A stretch of DNA of 64,000 nt from Myxococcales bacterium (GCA_016794465.1 JAEUKA010000024.1:71511-135510); one strand, 5' to 3'; counted from the first letter of the stretch, positions 1 to 11,010 are shown. A program made the numbers and translations. The notes: generated from the letters alone by a model not told the origin.

Positions 1-159
1 CTGTCAAGTGATCAGCCAACTGGTGGCGGAGGACGAGGCAACAAATGCGGCCACTGCGAAAAAATGACGCTGGTACGTGTGGACTCGGGCAGTCCAGAAC
101 TCCGCTTCTGTACCTCTTGTAAGGCAGTTGCTCTCGTGCCGGTTGGCGTTGCGGCTTGA
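1..159 (+). CDS. C-terminal fragment of a zinc-ribbon protein (5' end outside window)
   Basis: Frame 1 is open from the first base to a TGA at 157-159 and gives 52 residues with no start codon, so only the tail of the gene is present. It contains a CxxC pair (KCGHC, residues 16-19) and a second CxxC pair (FCTSC, residues 37-40), the spacing of a small zinc ribbon that binds one Zn by four cysteines. A Gly-rich stretch precedes the ribbon, as in linkers between a zinc ribbon and another domain. The full domain structure cannot be seen. The regular four-cysteine spacing makes chance unlikely, but a longer upstream sequence is needed to name the protein. Confidence 0.6.
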   Translation: MSSDQPTGGGGRGNKCGHCEKMTLVRVDSGSPELRFCTSCKAVALVPVGVAA

Positions 160-316
160 TGCACTCGCATGTCGATATCCCGACACGGCCCACGCAGCAT
201 TCGGTGAGTGGCAACGTCGGTTCCGGCGCTGGAGGGAGGAGCGGAGCGATGGAGCCCTTCGCTAGTTCCAAATAGTCGGCGGGCGGTCGGGCTGCGGTTC
301 GACTCCGCACCGCCCC

Positions 317-528
317 CTACCTCATCCGCTCCGCTTCATGTTCGCCGGGCTGCTCGGTGGCTTCATCGTAGCGGCGCAGTCTCCGCTTGCAGGTTTCGAG
401 GATGGCGTGCGGCGTGGCTTGGGTCTTCTTGTGGAACACTTCGGCTATCACGATCGCGTCGGGCGGGCTTCCAGTGACCAGGGCGGCGTTTTCACGTCAC
501 CATGGAGCCAAACCAGGGGTTTGTCGGT
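317..528 (-). pseudogene. Broken RelE/ParE-like toxin gene (phage Gp49-like family)
   Basis: Two minus-strand frames carry the two ends of one protein. The N-terminal part reads KPLVWLHGDVKTPPWSLEAR and stops at 448-450. The C-terminal part, in another frame, reads DAIVIAEVFHKKTQATPHA, then a Lys/Arg-rich helix, and stops at 317-319. These are the characteristic start and end of the RelE/ParE (phage-derived Gp49-like) toxin family, whose members are about 100-120 aa. The middle, about 40-50 residues that would hold the HELR-type strand, is missing, and the two parts are frame-shifted at the junction near 450-470. This looks like an internal deletion. No partner HTH antitoxin is visible downstream. 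The rest of 160-671 shows no other gene. Confidence 0.6.
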
Positions 529-671
529 CGGTGCGTTTCTCGGTGCGATCGGCACGATGGGAAGGCCACGAGTCGGCGAGGGTGGATGTTTATCTACAGG
601 TTGGCCGGTTGGCTGATTTGGGCGGCAAATGGGCAGCTCAGAGCGCTGCGTAAGCGCCGGCAGGCAGCGGA

Positions 672-926
672 TTACTTGTTGGTGAAGGAGGCTTTGGGAC
701 AGCTGGCGGCACACTTGCCGGCGGCGATGTCCGCGCAGGCGTAGTCGTTGAGGCAGACGGCGCAGTTGTCTTCGGGACTGGCGCAGCTGGCATCGCAGGA
801 GAAGCCGGACGACTTGAGCCCGCAGCTTGACAGCTTGTCGCAGGCGTTCTTGCAGCTCTTGTCACCGCACGCGGCCAGTGAAATCCCAAGCAACAGCACC
901 AATCCCAAGCGAGCAACGAAGTTCAT
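672..926 (-). CDS. Small Cys-rich lipoprotein
   Basis: An 84-aa protein with a short signal peptide ending in a lipobox (LAAC, Cys at about residue 20), so it is probably lipid-anchored. The mature part has a dozen cysteines in regular spacing, suggesting a disulfide-bonded periplasmic or surface protein. The start at 926 is chosen because the upstream sequence has an AGGAG-type ribosome site at suitable spacing and because it begins the signal peptide; a longer in-frame start at 1046 would bury the signal and overlap the upstream gene. It lies 28 bp downstream of the lpdA stop in the same direction and may share its transcript. Function unknown. Confidence 0.75.
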   Translation of the reverse strand: MNFVARLGLVLLLGISLAACGDKSCKNACDKLSSCGLKSSGFSCDASCASPEDNCAVCLNDYACADIAAGKCAASCPKASFTNK

Positions 927-954
927 GGTTGGCTTCTCCTCTTCCTTTTGAAAG

Positions 955-2400
<1,446 letters not shown>

Positions 2401-2449
2401 GGAAGATCCCCTCTATGACCTTGGTAGCGGCCCACCCAGGGCCCCGGTG

Positions 2450-5338
2450 TTAGTAACGGTAGCGGATCACGAACTCGGCGAAAAACACATCCGGTCGCAG
2501 TGTCACCTGTCCGAAGGTGGCGCCGTCTCGCGCCTCGATGCCCTGAGCCGGCGACAGGTTGAGGGCATTGAACATCATCAGGATCACATCCAGGTTGACG
2601 CCGAGCAGCTTCTTCAGCCCGTACGCCACTTGAAGGTCGAGGTTGAAGGTGTCAGGCAGGTTGAACGTCGCCCAGGTCGTCGGATCGTTGACTCGGGTGC
2701 CGGTCGAGCTGCCACGCGGCGAGCGATAGAGCGTAAACGACTGATCCTCGGGGCTGCGGAACACTTTCCAAAGAGGTAGGCCGGTGTAGTACTGCAGCCG
2801 TCCGCCGATGGTCAGGCCAAAGTCGAAGCTGTAGTCGACGAGCGCCTTCAGATAGTGTCGGTACGCGCCCGAGATCGGCCCCATGTAGAGCGGGTTTAAG
2901 CGCGGGTTGGCGCCAAAGCCGTTGCTCTCGAAGAAGTCGTTGACGGTGCCGTTGAGGAACGCGAGCGTGTACGACGCCATCAAGTCCCAGTTGCCGGGAT
3001 TGCCGCGCACCCACAGGTCGAGTCCGTGATACTCCCGCTTGGCTTCACTTGGGGTACTGGCGACGAAGATCCGCTGCCGCTCGCCGTTGACATAGCCGAC
3101 GATGCGGGTGCCGGCCGGGTCCCAGATCTGGTTGACCTCTTCGTTTACCCACAGGTTGCCGTAGTGTCGGTAGGTGTAGTCCATGCCGACCGCTGCCTCG
3201 TCGAGGATCTGGCGATGGATGCCCGCTGAGACTTCATCGACACTCGGCGGCGACAGGTTGACATCGGTGGCGAACCGCTGCGTTCCCAGGCCGCCCGAGC
3301 GCCGCACCTCGTCAAATCGCTGCGTCGCCGGATTCCAGCGCTGCAAGATCGAGGTCTGCGTCGGGTTGGTGTAGTCCGCAATGCCCGCGTTGCCGAGGTC
3401 GTTGTGCCGACCGTAGTGCGCCTTGATGAGCGTCGTGTGGTCGTGCAGAAGGTCATAGACCAACGACAGGCGCGGCCCAAAGCCGACCAGCGTCTGAATG
3501 CGCGTGCCGCTGGTGTCAAACAAGTAGCCGGTATCGATGCGCATGCCCGGCACCAGCGTCAGCCACTTGCCGATGGTGTAGCGATCCTGAATGAACAGCC
3601 CGGCGTTGATCGCCTGCGCCCGCGTCAGGTAGCCCGCCCCCGGTCGCCCGTCGATCGTCTCGCTCTCGGGGAAGCTCTCGAGCTGGTTGCAGCTTGAAAA
3701 GGTGCGCGGATCTTGCGGGTCACACGGCAGCCCCGGGACATTGTCGAGATAGCGCTGCCCTCCCGACACCCCGACGCGGTGTGAATAGTTCATGTAGGAA
3801 AACTGGAAGCCGGCCTTGATCGTATGACTGCCGCCGAGCCCGCGCGTGTTGTAGAGCAGCGTCGGCGCAAACTGTAGGTTCCACTTGCCTTGCTCGTCCC
3901 AGGGCCGGTTGCCGTTTAGGTAGACAAAGTTGTTGGTGGCCGCGTCGGCGGTCGACAGCACGTGACCTGGCGTCAGCCGGTCCGGGACGCCGTTCACCTT
4001 GTGCAGCGTGTCTTCCAGCCAGTCTTTGTACGAGACACCGGTCTGAAGCTGAAACAGCAGCTTGTCGGAGATAAGCGAGTCGATAAGCAGACCGACCCAG
4101 TGACCGCCGCGCTGGACTCGCCGCTCGGCCTCGGGGGCCAGGGTGTTCGGGTCAATGCCCCGCAGCGCCGAAGAAGTCGAGGCATTGATGATGTCGTTAA
4201 AGTCGGTGCTGTACGACAGCGTGACGCGGGTCTGCCGGTTCGCCTGCCAGGTCAGCTTGACCCGCCCGAGGTACAGAATCTGATCCTGATAGCGGTCGTA
4301 CGGCGAGCTGATGCCATAAAAAGGCTGATCGGCAATCGAGTTGGTGATGCGGTTGAAGCTGGCCTGGAAGCTGGTCCAAAACCACAGCCGGTCTTTCACG
4401 ATCGGCCCGCCAAAGTTCACCGCCCCCGAGTAGTACGAGCGATCCGGAATTGGCCGGTCGTCATACAACAGCGACGTGTTCTGCACCGGGCCTCGGGTGG
4501 GATAGCGGGTCAGCGCGGCCATAAACGGCGGCTGGATGATCGCCGTTGCATCGAACACGAAGTTGTTGCCACCCGAGCGAGTGACCATGTTCTGGACCAG
4601 GCCGAGCGAGTTGTACTCGGCATCCATCGCGCCGACCGACACCACAAACTGCTCGACCGAGTCCGAGTTGATGAGCGCCGAGCTGGAGCCAAAGGCGCCG
4701 AGTGTGATGTCGGTGACCTCCAAGCCATCGACGAAGTAGCGGTTGAAGCGCCCGAGGCCACCACGCACCGACACCTTGTCCGATCCCGAGGTCACACCGG
4801 CGGTAAACTGCGCCACCGCCTTTTCCTGCCGGAACGTCGGCGCCCGCGTCAGCTGTTGGTTGTTGATCGCTGTGACCGCAGCCGCGCTCTCGGTATTGAG
4901 GATCGGGTTGGTCTTCTCGATGATCTTGGTCGTCTGCTGTCCGACATCCCCGCCGACTTCTAGCTCGATGTCGACGCTGGAGCGCTGGCCGGCGTTGACC
5001 CGGATGCCGACCTGCTTGATCGGCGCAAAGCCCTCCATCGAGATGAGGAGCTCGTAGACGCCGGGCGGCAGGTTGACGAAGCGGTAGCTGCCGTCGTCGT
5101 TGGTGGTGACCTGCTGCGAGCCGCCGATGAGCTGCTTGCTCGCCACCGAGATCGGCACGCTGCTCAGCCCATCTTTGGTGCCCTTGATGGTGACGAAGCC
5201 GCCGATGCTGCCGCCCAGCTCTCCGACGGCCCCGGCGTGCTGCCAAAACGACAGCAGCGAGCACAGCACAAGCAAGAACAAAGCCCGCGACGGGACAGCC
5301 GGGGCACTAGAGCGACGATTGGGCATGCGCATTCTCAT
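2450..5338 (-). CDS. TonB-dependent receptor with carboxypeptidase-like regulatory domain
   Basis: A 962-aa outer-membrane protein. After a signal peptide (residues about 15-38) comes a carboxypeptidase-regulatory-like beta-sandwich (about 45-135, with GSYRFVNLPPGVYEL), then a plug-like region (about 150-265, with VSVRGGLGRFNRYFVDGLEV), and a long barrel rich in aromatic alternations ending in an aromatic C-terminus (VIRYRY) typical of BamA substrates. Such receptors import large or chelated ligands or act as signalling ports; the substrate is not deducible. No TonB/ExbBD is nearby. It is divergent from the amidohydrolase gene (125 bp between starts). The first five residues contain three Met; any could be the start. 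Confidence 0.88.
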   Translation of the reverse strand: MRMRMPNRRSSAPAVPSRALFLLVLCSLLSFWQHAGAVGELGGSIGGFVTIKGTKDGLSSVPISVASKQLIGGSQQVTTNDDGSYRFVNLPPGVYELLISMEGFAPIKQVGIRVNAGQRSSVDIELEVGGDVGQQTTKIIEKTNPILNTESAAAVTAINNQQLTRAPTFRQEKAVAQFTAGVTSGSDKVSVRGGLGRFNRYFVDGLEVTDITLGAFGSSSALINSDSVEQFVVSVGAMDAEYNSLGLVQNMVTRSGGNNFVFDATAIIQPPFMAALTRYPTRGPVQNTSLLYDDRPIPDRSYYSGAVNFGGPIVKDRLWFWTSFQASFNRITNSIADQPFYGISSPYDRYQDQILYLGRVKLTWQANRQTRVTLSYSTDFNDIINASTSSALRGIDPNTLAPEAERRVQRGGHWVGLLIDSLISDKLLFQLQTGVSYKDWLEDTLHKVNGVPDRLTPGHVLSTADAATNNFVYLNGNRPWDEQGKWNLQFAPTLLYNTRGLGGSHTIKAGFQFSYMNYSHRVGVSGGQRYLDNVPGLPCDPQDPRTFSSCNQLESFPESETIDGRPGAGYLTRAQAINAGLFIQDRYTIGKWLTLVPGMRIDTGYLFDTSGTRIQTLVGFGPRLSLVYDLLHDHTTLIKAHYGRHNDLGNAGIADYTNPTQTSILQRWNPATQRFDEVRRSGGLGTQRFATDVNLSPPSVDEVSAGIHRQILDEAAVGMDYTYRHYGNLWVNEEVNQIWDPAGTRIVGYVNGERQRIFVASTPSEAKREYHGLDLWVRGNPGNWDLMASYTLAFLNGTVNDFFESNGFGANPRLNPLYMGPISGAYRHYLKALVDYSFDFGLTIGGRLQYYTGLPLWKVFRSPEDQSFTLYRSPRGSSTGTRVNDPTTWATFNLPDTFNLDLQVAYGLKKLLGVNLDVILMMFNALNLSPAQGIEARDGATFGQVTLRPDVFFAEFVIRYRY

Positions 5339-5463
5339 GTCTAGCCGAGTGGTGGCGGCAGTGTAGTTGCGGCGCTCCCGGCGGTAAAACGAAAAAGTAA
5401 CTTTGGCGTGAGCCAGGGCCGACCTACGATGGAGCCCGCGTCCACGTCACCAAGGAGCTCTTA

Positions 5464-7998
5464 ATGAAACCATTACGTACGCGCCCCCTGCTTCGACTCA
5501 CTCCGCTGACGCTGCTCTTGCTGTTGCCAGTCTGTGATCGCAACGTCACCGAGGAGCCGCCCCCCGACAGCGGCCCTGGCGTCTGCGCCGAGCTGCCCGC
5601 CCCACCGAGTGGCCAGCGCTGCACCACCACCCCCAGCCCCAGCGGCAGCAAGAGCATCCTCCTCAAAGGCACGCTGCTGCTTCCCGACTCGGTACTGAAG
5701 AGCGGCCAGGTGCTGGTCGACGCCGCCGGCAAGATTGCCTGCGTCTCTTGCGACTGCTCTTCGCATCCGGAAGCCGCCCAAGCCGCCCAGGTCAGCTGCC
5801 CAAGCGGCGTCATCTCCCCTGGCCTGATCAACGCCCACGACCACATCACCTACACCAAGGCCGAGCCCGGCACCCACCCCACCAACCGCTACAACCACCG
5901 GCACGAGTGGCGCATTGGCGTCACCGGCGATCCCAAGCGGCCCAAGATCAATGTCCCCGGCGGCAACAACACCTCCGCCGTTCAGTGGGGCGAGCTGCGG
6001 CAGGTCATGGCCGGCACCACCTCGCTCATCGGATCAGGCTCGGCCAAGGGCGTGCTGCGCAACCTCGATACCAACGTCCAAGAGGGGCTGACCGAAAAGC
6101 CGGTCGACTATGACACCTTCCCACTCGGCGATACCGGCGGTGATCGGCTAACCCGAGGCTGTGACTATCCGTCGATCCACCGAGCCTCGACGCTACAGAC
6201 CCTGGACGCCTACGCCCCGCACATCAGCGAGGGCATCGGCGAGGAAGCCCGCAACGAGTTTCTGTGCACCAGCTCAACCCTCTACGGAGGCGAGCGACTC
6301 GTCGAAGACAAGACCGCCATCATCCACGCCATCGGGCTCTCTGCCCGTGATGCCTGGCTGGCCGCAGCGCGTGGCAGTGCGGTGATCTGGTCGCCGCGCA
6401 GCAACATCTCGCTGTACGGACACACCGCCCAGGTGCCGCTGCTGTCCCGGGTCGGCGTGGTGACCGCGCTCGGTACGGACTGGACCGCCTCGGGATCGAT
6501 GAACATCCTGCGCGAGCTGCACTGCGCCGCTGACCTAAACGAAAAGCAGTACGGCAACTTCTTCACACCGCGCGACCTGTGGCAGATGGCGACCTACAAC
6601 GCCGCGCTCGCGACTGCCACCGATGACGTGCTCGGGCAGATTGCTGTCGGCAAGATCGGCGACCTCTCGATCTTCATCGCCACCGCCGACCGCCAAGAGC
6701 ACAAGGCCGTGATCCGCGCCGGTGTCGAGGATGTCGCCCTGGTGCTGCGCGGCGGCCTGCCGATGTACGGCGACGCAAGCATCCTGGCCCCTCTCGGTCA
6801 TGACGACGCCGGCAAGTGTGAGTCGGTCGATGTCTGCGGAATCGAAAAGCGGCTCTGCGCTGAGCGCGAGACGGGCAAGAAGATCGCCGACCTCGAGACA
6901 GCTGCCATCAAGCCGATCTACCAGCTGTTCGCGTGCGGCGTCCCCCCCAAAGAGCCCAGCTGCGTCCCGTTCCGCGACGGCGAGTTCACCGGCATGAGCA
7001 CCATGGATGACCCCGACGGCGATGGCCTTACCGGCGCCCAAGACAACTGTCCGACCGTGTTCAACGCCATTCGCCCCATGGATCGCGGCATGCAGCCCGA
7101 CACTGATGGCGATGGCATCGGCGATGCTTGCGATCTTTGCCCGCTCGACGCCGATCACAAAAGCTGTCGCAAGCCCGATGCCAACGACGAGGACGGTGAC
7201 AGCATCAACAACGCCCTCGACAACTGCCCGACCATCGCCAACACCGACCAAAAGGACAGCGACATGGACGGCATGGGCGATGTCTGCGACGCCTGCGCAA
7301 CCTTTGCCAACCCCGCCGGCGCCGGCTGCGAGTTCTCGGTCAAGGACATCCGCGATCCGGCGCGCGGACTCCGTCCCCCTGGCGGCACCAAGGTCACCAT
7401 CAAGAACCTGCTCATCGTCGGCCTCCGCAGCGTCAAGAGCTTCGGCTTCCACGCCCGCGATGTCGGCACCGACCTACCCTACTCCGGCATCTTGGTCTTC
7501 CAGGGCGGCACCACAGCCCCCAAAGCCACCGACGGCACCCCGCTGCAGGTCGGCCACATCGTCACCGTCACCGGCAACTTCACCGTCTTTAGCGAGCAAG
7601 ACGAGATCGAGAGCGTCTCCAGCGTCGTCATCACCGGCATGGATGGCGCCGCCGCCGGTCTGTATGCCGACGTAAAGACCCGCGACCTCGTGGGGGGCCA
7701 GCAGTCCGCCGCCGAGCGCTTCGAGAACCTGCTCGTCCGCGTCAAGACCGTGACCGCGCGCGCCACCATCTCGGCAACCGACGACGACTTCTGGGTCAGC
7801 GATGAAGCCGCCGAGATGTGTACCGGCGTAAGCCCCGGCTGCACCCGCGTCGGCGACTTCCTCACCGATGGCGACAAAAACGACGGCATTCCCAAGTACG
7901 CCCCCGGCACCCCGCTCACCGAGATCCAAGGCATCGTCAGCGGCTTCGCCAACCAGTACACCCTCATGCCCCGCACCCTGACCGACGTAAAGCCCTAA
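5464..7998 (+). CDS. Secreted amidohydrolase with thrombospondin type-3 repeats
   Basis: An 844-aa protein with a signal peptide and lipobox-like LLPVC at residue 24, so probably an exported lipoprotein. The amidohydrolase domain (about 65-450) shows the N-terminal metal motif NAHDH (H125, H127), a central HAIGLS histidine, and LGTDWTASGS containing the late catalytic Asp, as in metal-dependent imidazolonepropionase/cytosine-deaminase-type enzymes. About residues 515-625 carry four DxDxDG calcium-binding thrombospondin type-3 repeats with CP ends; the rest (about 630-844) is a beta-rich domain. An AAGGAG site precedes the ATG. Substrate unknown. A domain order of catalytic TIM barrel followed by TSP3 spacers is unusual for this enzyme family. 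Confidence 0.85.
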   Translation: MKPLRTRPLLRLTPLTLLLLLPVCDRNVTEEPPPDSGPGVCAELPAPPSGQRCTTTPSPSGSKSILLKGTLLLPDSVLKSGQVLVDAAGKIACVSCDCSSHPEAAQAAQVSCPSGVISPGLINAHDHITYTKAEPGTHPTNRYNHRHEWRIGVTGDPKRPKINVPGGNNTSAVQWGELRQVMAGTTSLIGSGSAKGVLRNLDTNVQEGLTEKPVDYDTFPLGDTGGDRLTRGCDYPSIHRASTLQTLDAYAPHISEGIGEEARNEFLCTSSTLYGGERLVEDKTAIIHAIGLSARDAWLAAARGSAVIWSPRSNISLYGHTAQVPLLSRVGVVTALGTDWTASGSMNILRELHCAADLNEKQYGNFFTPRDLWQMATYNAALATATDDVLGQIAVGKIGDLSIFIATADRQEHKAVIRAGVEDVALVLRGGLPMYGDASILAPLGHDDAGKCESVDVCGIEKRLCAERETGKKIADLETAAIKPIYQLFACGVPPKEPSCVPFRDGEFTGMSTMDDPDGDGLTGAQDNCPTVFNAIRPMDRGMQPDTDGDGIGDACDLCPLDADHKSCRKPDANDEDGDSINNALDNCPTIANTDQKDSDMDGMGDVCDACATFANPAGAGCEFSVKDIRDPARGLRPPGGTKVTIKNLLIVGLRSVKSFGFHARDVGTDLPYSGILVFQGGTTAPKATDGTPLQVGHIVTVTGNFTVFSEQDEIESVSSVVITGMDGAAAGLYADVKTRDLVGGQQSAAERFENLLVRVKTVTARATISATDDDFWVSDEAAEMCTGVSPGCTRVGDFLTDGDKNDGIPKYAPGTPLTEIQGIVSGFANQYTLMPRTLTDVKP

Positions 7999-8005
7999 CC
8001 CCCCG

Positions 8006-8188
8006 GGATGATCCCAGTCATCCCAACCGCCTTCTTCTTTGCGCCAAGGATGATCCCAATCATCCCAACCGCCTTCCACTAGGCGCCCCACCATGATCCA
8101 GATCATCCCAACCACCTTCCCCAAGGCGCCAAGGATGATCCCAATCATCCCAACCGCCTTCCACTAGGCGCCCGGGATGATCCAAGTC
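8006..8188. repeat. Tandem 42-bp repeat array 1 (dyad units)
   Basis: Four full units and a partial fifth begin at 8006, 8048, 8091, 8133 and 8175, spaced 42-43 bp. Each starts GGATGATCCCAATCATCCCA and ends near GGCGCC. The first part is an inverted repeat, GATGAT-CCCA-ATCATC; unit 3 is the most diverged. The array lies between the convergent amidohydrolase and pnp genes. Because 42 is a multiple of three, both strands stay open in some frames (14-residue repeats), but no start site or codon bias supports translation. Confidence 0.9.
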
Positions 8189-8226
8189 TTGTTTGTGAGA
8201 AAAAGGACCGACAGCCCGAACACCTA

Positions 8227-8338
8227 GCTGTGGGGCCGACCCCCCGCATTTCATGCCGGGGACTGTCGCCGGAGAGCTTTTTTTCGGGTCGCCTGCGACA
8301 CGACAAAAAAGTCTCGAAGGGAAGGGGGGCCCCACAGC
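8227..8338. terminator. 112-bp structured element with 11-bp inverted ends, possible bidirectional terminator
   Basis: GCTGTGGGGCC at 8227-8237 is repeated exactly inverted at 8328-8338. Inside are a hairpin CCCCGCAT-TTC-ATGC(C)GGGG (8242-8261), a T7 run (8278-8284), a hairpin GTCGC-CT-GCGAC (8288-8299) and an A6 run (8305-8310). A further hairpin GCGGA-GACA-TCCGC overlaps the right end (8337-8350). Position between two convergent genes and T runs on both strands suit a bidirectional terminator; perfect terminal repeats also suit a small miniature-transposon-like element. Confidence 0.45.
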
Positions 8339-8382
8339 GGAGACATCCGCGAGGCCCGCTCAGTTCTACAGCGGTGGAAGGA

Positions 8383-10512
8383 CTAGCGGAGGTTGTGGAC
8401 TTGGTCGGGCTGCTGCCCGAGCGCTTCTTTGCGGGACAGGCGGATCTTGCCGGTGCGGTCGATGCCGATGACCTTGACCAGCAGTTCCTCGCCTTCCTTG
8501 ACGATGTCCGAGACGTTGTGGACGCGGTCGTTCGATAGCTCGCTCACGTGGACCAGGCCATCGGTGCCGGGCAGGATCTCGACAAAGGCGCCGAACTCGA
8601 CGATGCGGCGGACGGTGCCCATGTAGAAGCTGCCGACCTCGGGCTCGGCGGTCAGGCCCTTGACGATGTCGATCGCCTTCTGCGCCGACGGACCGTCCGG
8701 AGAGGCGATGTTGACCGTGCCGTCGTCCTCGATGTCGATCGCCACGCCGGTCTGCTCGATGATCGCGCGGATCATCTTGCCGCCGGGGCCGATGATGTCG
8801 CGCACCCGGTCGGGCTTGACGTGCAGCCGGTAGATGCGCGGCGCGTACTTCGACATCTCCTTGTTCGGGGCGGCGATCGTCTCGGCCATCTTGTCGAGGA
8901 TGTACAGCCGTCCGTCGCGCGCCTGCTTGAGCGCTCGCTGCAGCACCTCTCGCGTCAGACCCTGGATCTTGATGTCCATCTGCACGCTGGTGATGCCCTT
9001 GCGCGTGCCACAGACCTTGAAGTCCATATCGCCCAGGTGATCCTCGTCGCCGAGGATGTCCGACAGCACCGCCACCCGGTCTGCCGCGCCGTCTTGACCC
9101 TTTTCGTAGATGAGACCCATCGCGATGCCCGACACCGGCGCCACAATCGGCACGCCGGCATCCATCAGCGCCAAGGAGCCACCGCACACCGCCGCCATCG
9201 ACGAGCTACCGTTCGACTCCAGCGTCTCCGAGACAATGCGAACCACGTACGGGAAGTCTTTTTCCCCGGGCATCACCCGAGCCAGCGCCCGCTCGGCCAG
9301 GGCTCCGTGACCGATCTCGCGCCGCGACTGCCGCATCGCTTTTGCTTCCCCAGTCGAAAACGGCGGGAAGTTGTAGTGCAGCATGAAGCGCTTGGTCACG
9401 TCCCCGAGCAGCGAGTCGATGCGCTGCTCATCCGAGCTGGTCCCAAGCGTTGCCGTCACCAGCGCCTGCGTCTCACCCCGGGTAAACAGCGCCGAGCCAT
9501 GGACCCGTGGCAGCAGCCCGACCTCGGTCGTGATCTGGCGGATGTCGGTGGTACGGCGACCGTCGATGCGAACCGCCTCGTTGAGGACCATGTCGCGGAC
9601 GGTCTTTTTGTGCAGCCCGGCAATCGCCTCGGCGACTTCCTTGTTGCGACCCGCGTACGGCATGCCCTCGCCGCACAGCTCAGCCGTGATCTGCTGCCCG
9701 ACCTGCGCCTCTTGCTCGTGCCGCTTGTGCTTTTCGCGCACCGTGACTGCGGCCCGCATCCGCTCGGCACCGATCTCGCGCACCAGCTTGTGCAGCGCTT
9801 CGTCCTTCTGCGGCGGAGTGAACGTCCGCTTCGGCTTGCCAATCGCCGCCCGCAGCTTCTCGAGCAGATCAAGCACCGGCTGCGCTTCTCGGTGGGCAAA
9901 GAACAGCGCATCCACCGCCGCCTCTTCGGACACCTGATCGGCCCCCCCTTCGACCATCACGATCGCGTCGCGGCTCACGGCCACCACGAACTCGAGGTCG
10001 GCCTGATCGCGCTGCTGAAAGGTGGGATTGATGATGAACTGACCATCGATGCGAATGACGCGGACGCCGACAAACGGACCGTGCCAGGGAACATCCGACA
10101 GGTGCAGCGCCGCCGCCGCGCCCGTCATCGCCAGCACATCGGTCGGATTCTCTCGGTCATAAGACAGCGAGAACGCGATCAGCTGGGTTTCAAACCGGTA
10201 GCCCTTGGGAAACAGCGGTCGGCTTGGACGATCGATGAGCCGAGCGACCAGCGTCTCGGCATCGGTCGGACGACCCTCACGCTTGAAGTAACCGCCGGGG
10301 ATCTTGCCGCCACCGTAGGTCTTCTCGACGTACTCACAGGTCAGCGGCAAAAAGTCGATGCCTTCGCGGGCGCTCTTGGCGGAAACAGCCGTGACCAGCA
10401 CCATGCTGTCACCGTAGCGGATGACCACCGCTCCGTCCGCTTGTTTGGCCATCTTGCCAGTCTCAATGGACAGCTCCTTGCCACCCAGGAATACGGATTC
10501 TTTGATGTACAT
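8383..10512 (-). CDS. pnp: Polyribonucleotide nucleotidyltransferase (PNPase)
   Basis: A 709-aa 3'-5' phosphorolytic exoribonuclease of the degradosome. Two RNase PH domains are seen (first about 10-145, second about 320-545), joined by the helical linker. The second has [19 protein letters not shown] and [10 protein letters not shown], the phosphate- and metal-binding parts of the active site. A KH domain follows (GPGG loop near 565) and an S1 domain at the end ([15 protein letters not shown] to LSRKEAL). Length matches the family. It lies downstream of rpsO in the same direction, the usual bacterial rpsO-pnp order. Confidence 0.97.
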   Translation of the reverse strand: MYIKESVFLGGKELSIETGKMAKQADGAVVIRYGDSMVLVTAVSAKSAREGIDFLPLTCEYVEKTYGGGKIPGGYFKREGRPTDAETLVARLIDRPSRPLFPKGYRFETQLIAFSLSYDRENPTDVLAMTGAAAALHLSDVPWHGPFVGVRVIRIDGQFIINPTFQQRDQADLEFVVAVSRDAIVMVEGGADQVSEEAAVDALFFAHREAQPVLDLLEKLRAAIGKPKRTFTPPQKDEALHKLVREIGAERMRAAVTVREKHKRHEQEAQVGQQITAELCGEGMPYAGRNKEVAEAIAGLHKKTVRDMVLNEAVRIDGRRTTDIRQITTEVGLLPRVHGSALFTRGETQALVTATLGTSSDEQRIDSLLGDVTKRFMLHYNFPPFSTGEAKAMRQSRREIGHGALAERALARVMPGEKDFPYVVRIVSETLESNGSSSMAAVCGGSLALMDAGVPIVAPVSGIAMGLIYEKGQDGAADRVAVLSDILGDEDHLGDMDFKVCGTRKGITSVQMDIKIQGLTREVLQRALKQARDGRLYILDKMAETIAAPNKEMSKYAPRIYRLHVKPDRVRDIIGPGGKMIRAIIEQTGVAIDIEDDGTVNIASPDGPSAQKAIDIVKGLTAEPEVGSFYMGTVRRIVEFGAFVEILPGTDGLVHVSELSNDRVHNVSDIVKEGEELLVKVIGIDRTGKIRLSRKEALGQQPDQVHNLR

Positions 10513-10740
10513 CTTCGCTCGATCAAGGGCCAGCCACCCAGCGGCAGCCAGCGGTGGAGGGTCAGGTTGTGCGTCTCAGGGTGCGAGAAGAGTCGCCGCA
10601 CCACCAAGGGCAGGTAGCGAGCGCCCGAGCGAACCTTCGTTGACCCGCGAAAGTGCGGGATCAAGACATCAGGGTCCGCCTCGGGAGAGAGTGGGCGTAA
10701 GCCGCAAGCCTACCGCTTGGCTTGTCCGAAACGACGTGGG
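10513..10740 (-). other. rpsO-pnp intercistronic region
   Basis: A 228-bp gap between rpsO and pnp with no gene. It contains a hairpin CCCGC-GAAAGT-GCGGG at 10644-10659 without a T run, so it is a candidate RNA-processing or pnp-control structure rather than a terminator. In enterobacteria the pnp leader is cut by RNase III and then autoregulated; whether that applies here is inference. Confidence 0.35.
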
Positions 10741-11010
10741 CTACTTACGGATGCCGAGCGTGTCGATGATCCGACGGTAGCGCTCTTCGCTGCTGCCCCG
10801 GAGGTAATCGAGCATCCGGCGCCGCTGACCGACCAGCTTGAGCAGGCCGCGCCGCGAGTGGTGGTCTTTGCTGTGGCTCTTGAAGTGCTCAGTGAGGTAG
10901 GTGATTCGCTCACTGAGGAGGGCGATCTGGACTTCGGGCGAGCCCGTGTCCGACTCGTGCTTGGAGAACTTGGCGACAATTTCCTTCTTGCGCAGCGTAG
11001 CGAGGCTCAT
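10741..11010 (-). CDS. rpsO: 30S ribosomal protein S15
   Basis: An 89-aa protein that binds the central domain of 16S rRNA early in 30S assembly. The family signature is clear: [20 protein letters not shown] near residues 17-36, [19 protein letters not shown] near 45-63, and [12 protein letters not shown] at the end. Length is exactly that of the family. A GGAG site lies 6 bases before the ATG. It precedes pnp on the same strand. Confidence 0.98.
   Translation of the reverse strand: MSLATLRKKEIVAKFSKHESDTGSPEVQIALLSERITYLTEHFKSHSKDHHSRRGLLKLVGQRRRMLDYLRGSSEERYRRIIDTLGIRK

Noticed and set aside
293..317. A tRNA T-arm-like segment TGCGG-TTCGACT-CCGCA followed by CCGCCCC
   Set aside because: The 5' half (acceptor, D arm and anticodon arm) could not be found upstream, so it is not called a tRNA or tmRNA. 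It may be a coincidence or a tRNA remnant.
8006..8188. CRISPR array
   Set aside because: Units are directly contiguous with no unique spacers and no cas genes nearby; the same holds for the arrays at 21541 and 38488.
8548..10617. A 689-codon plus-strand frame opposite pnp
   Set aside because: It lies antisense to pnp, whose domains are complete; high-GC codon bias of pnp keeps the opposite strand open.
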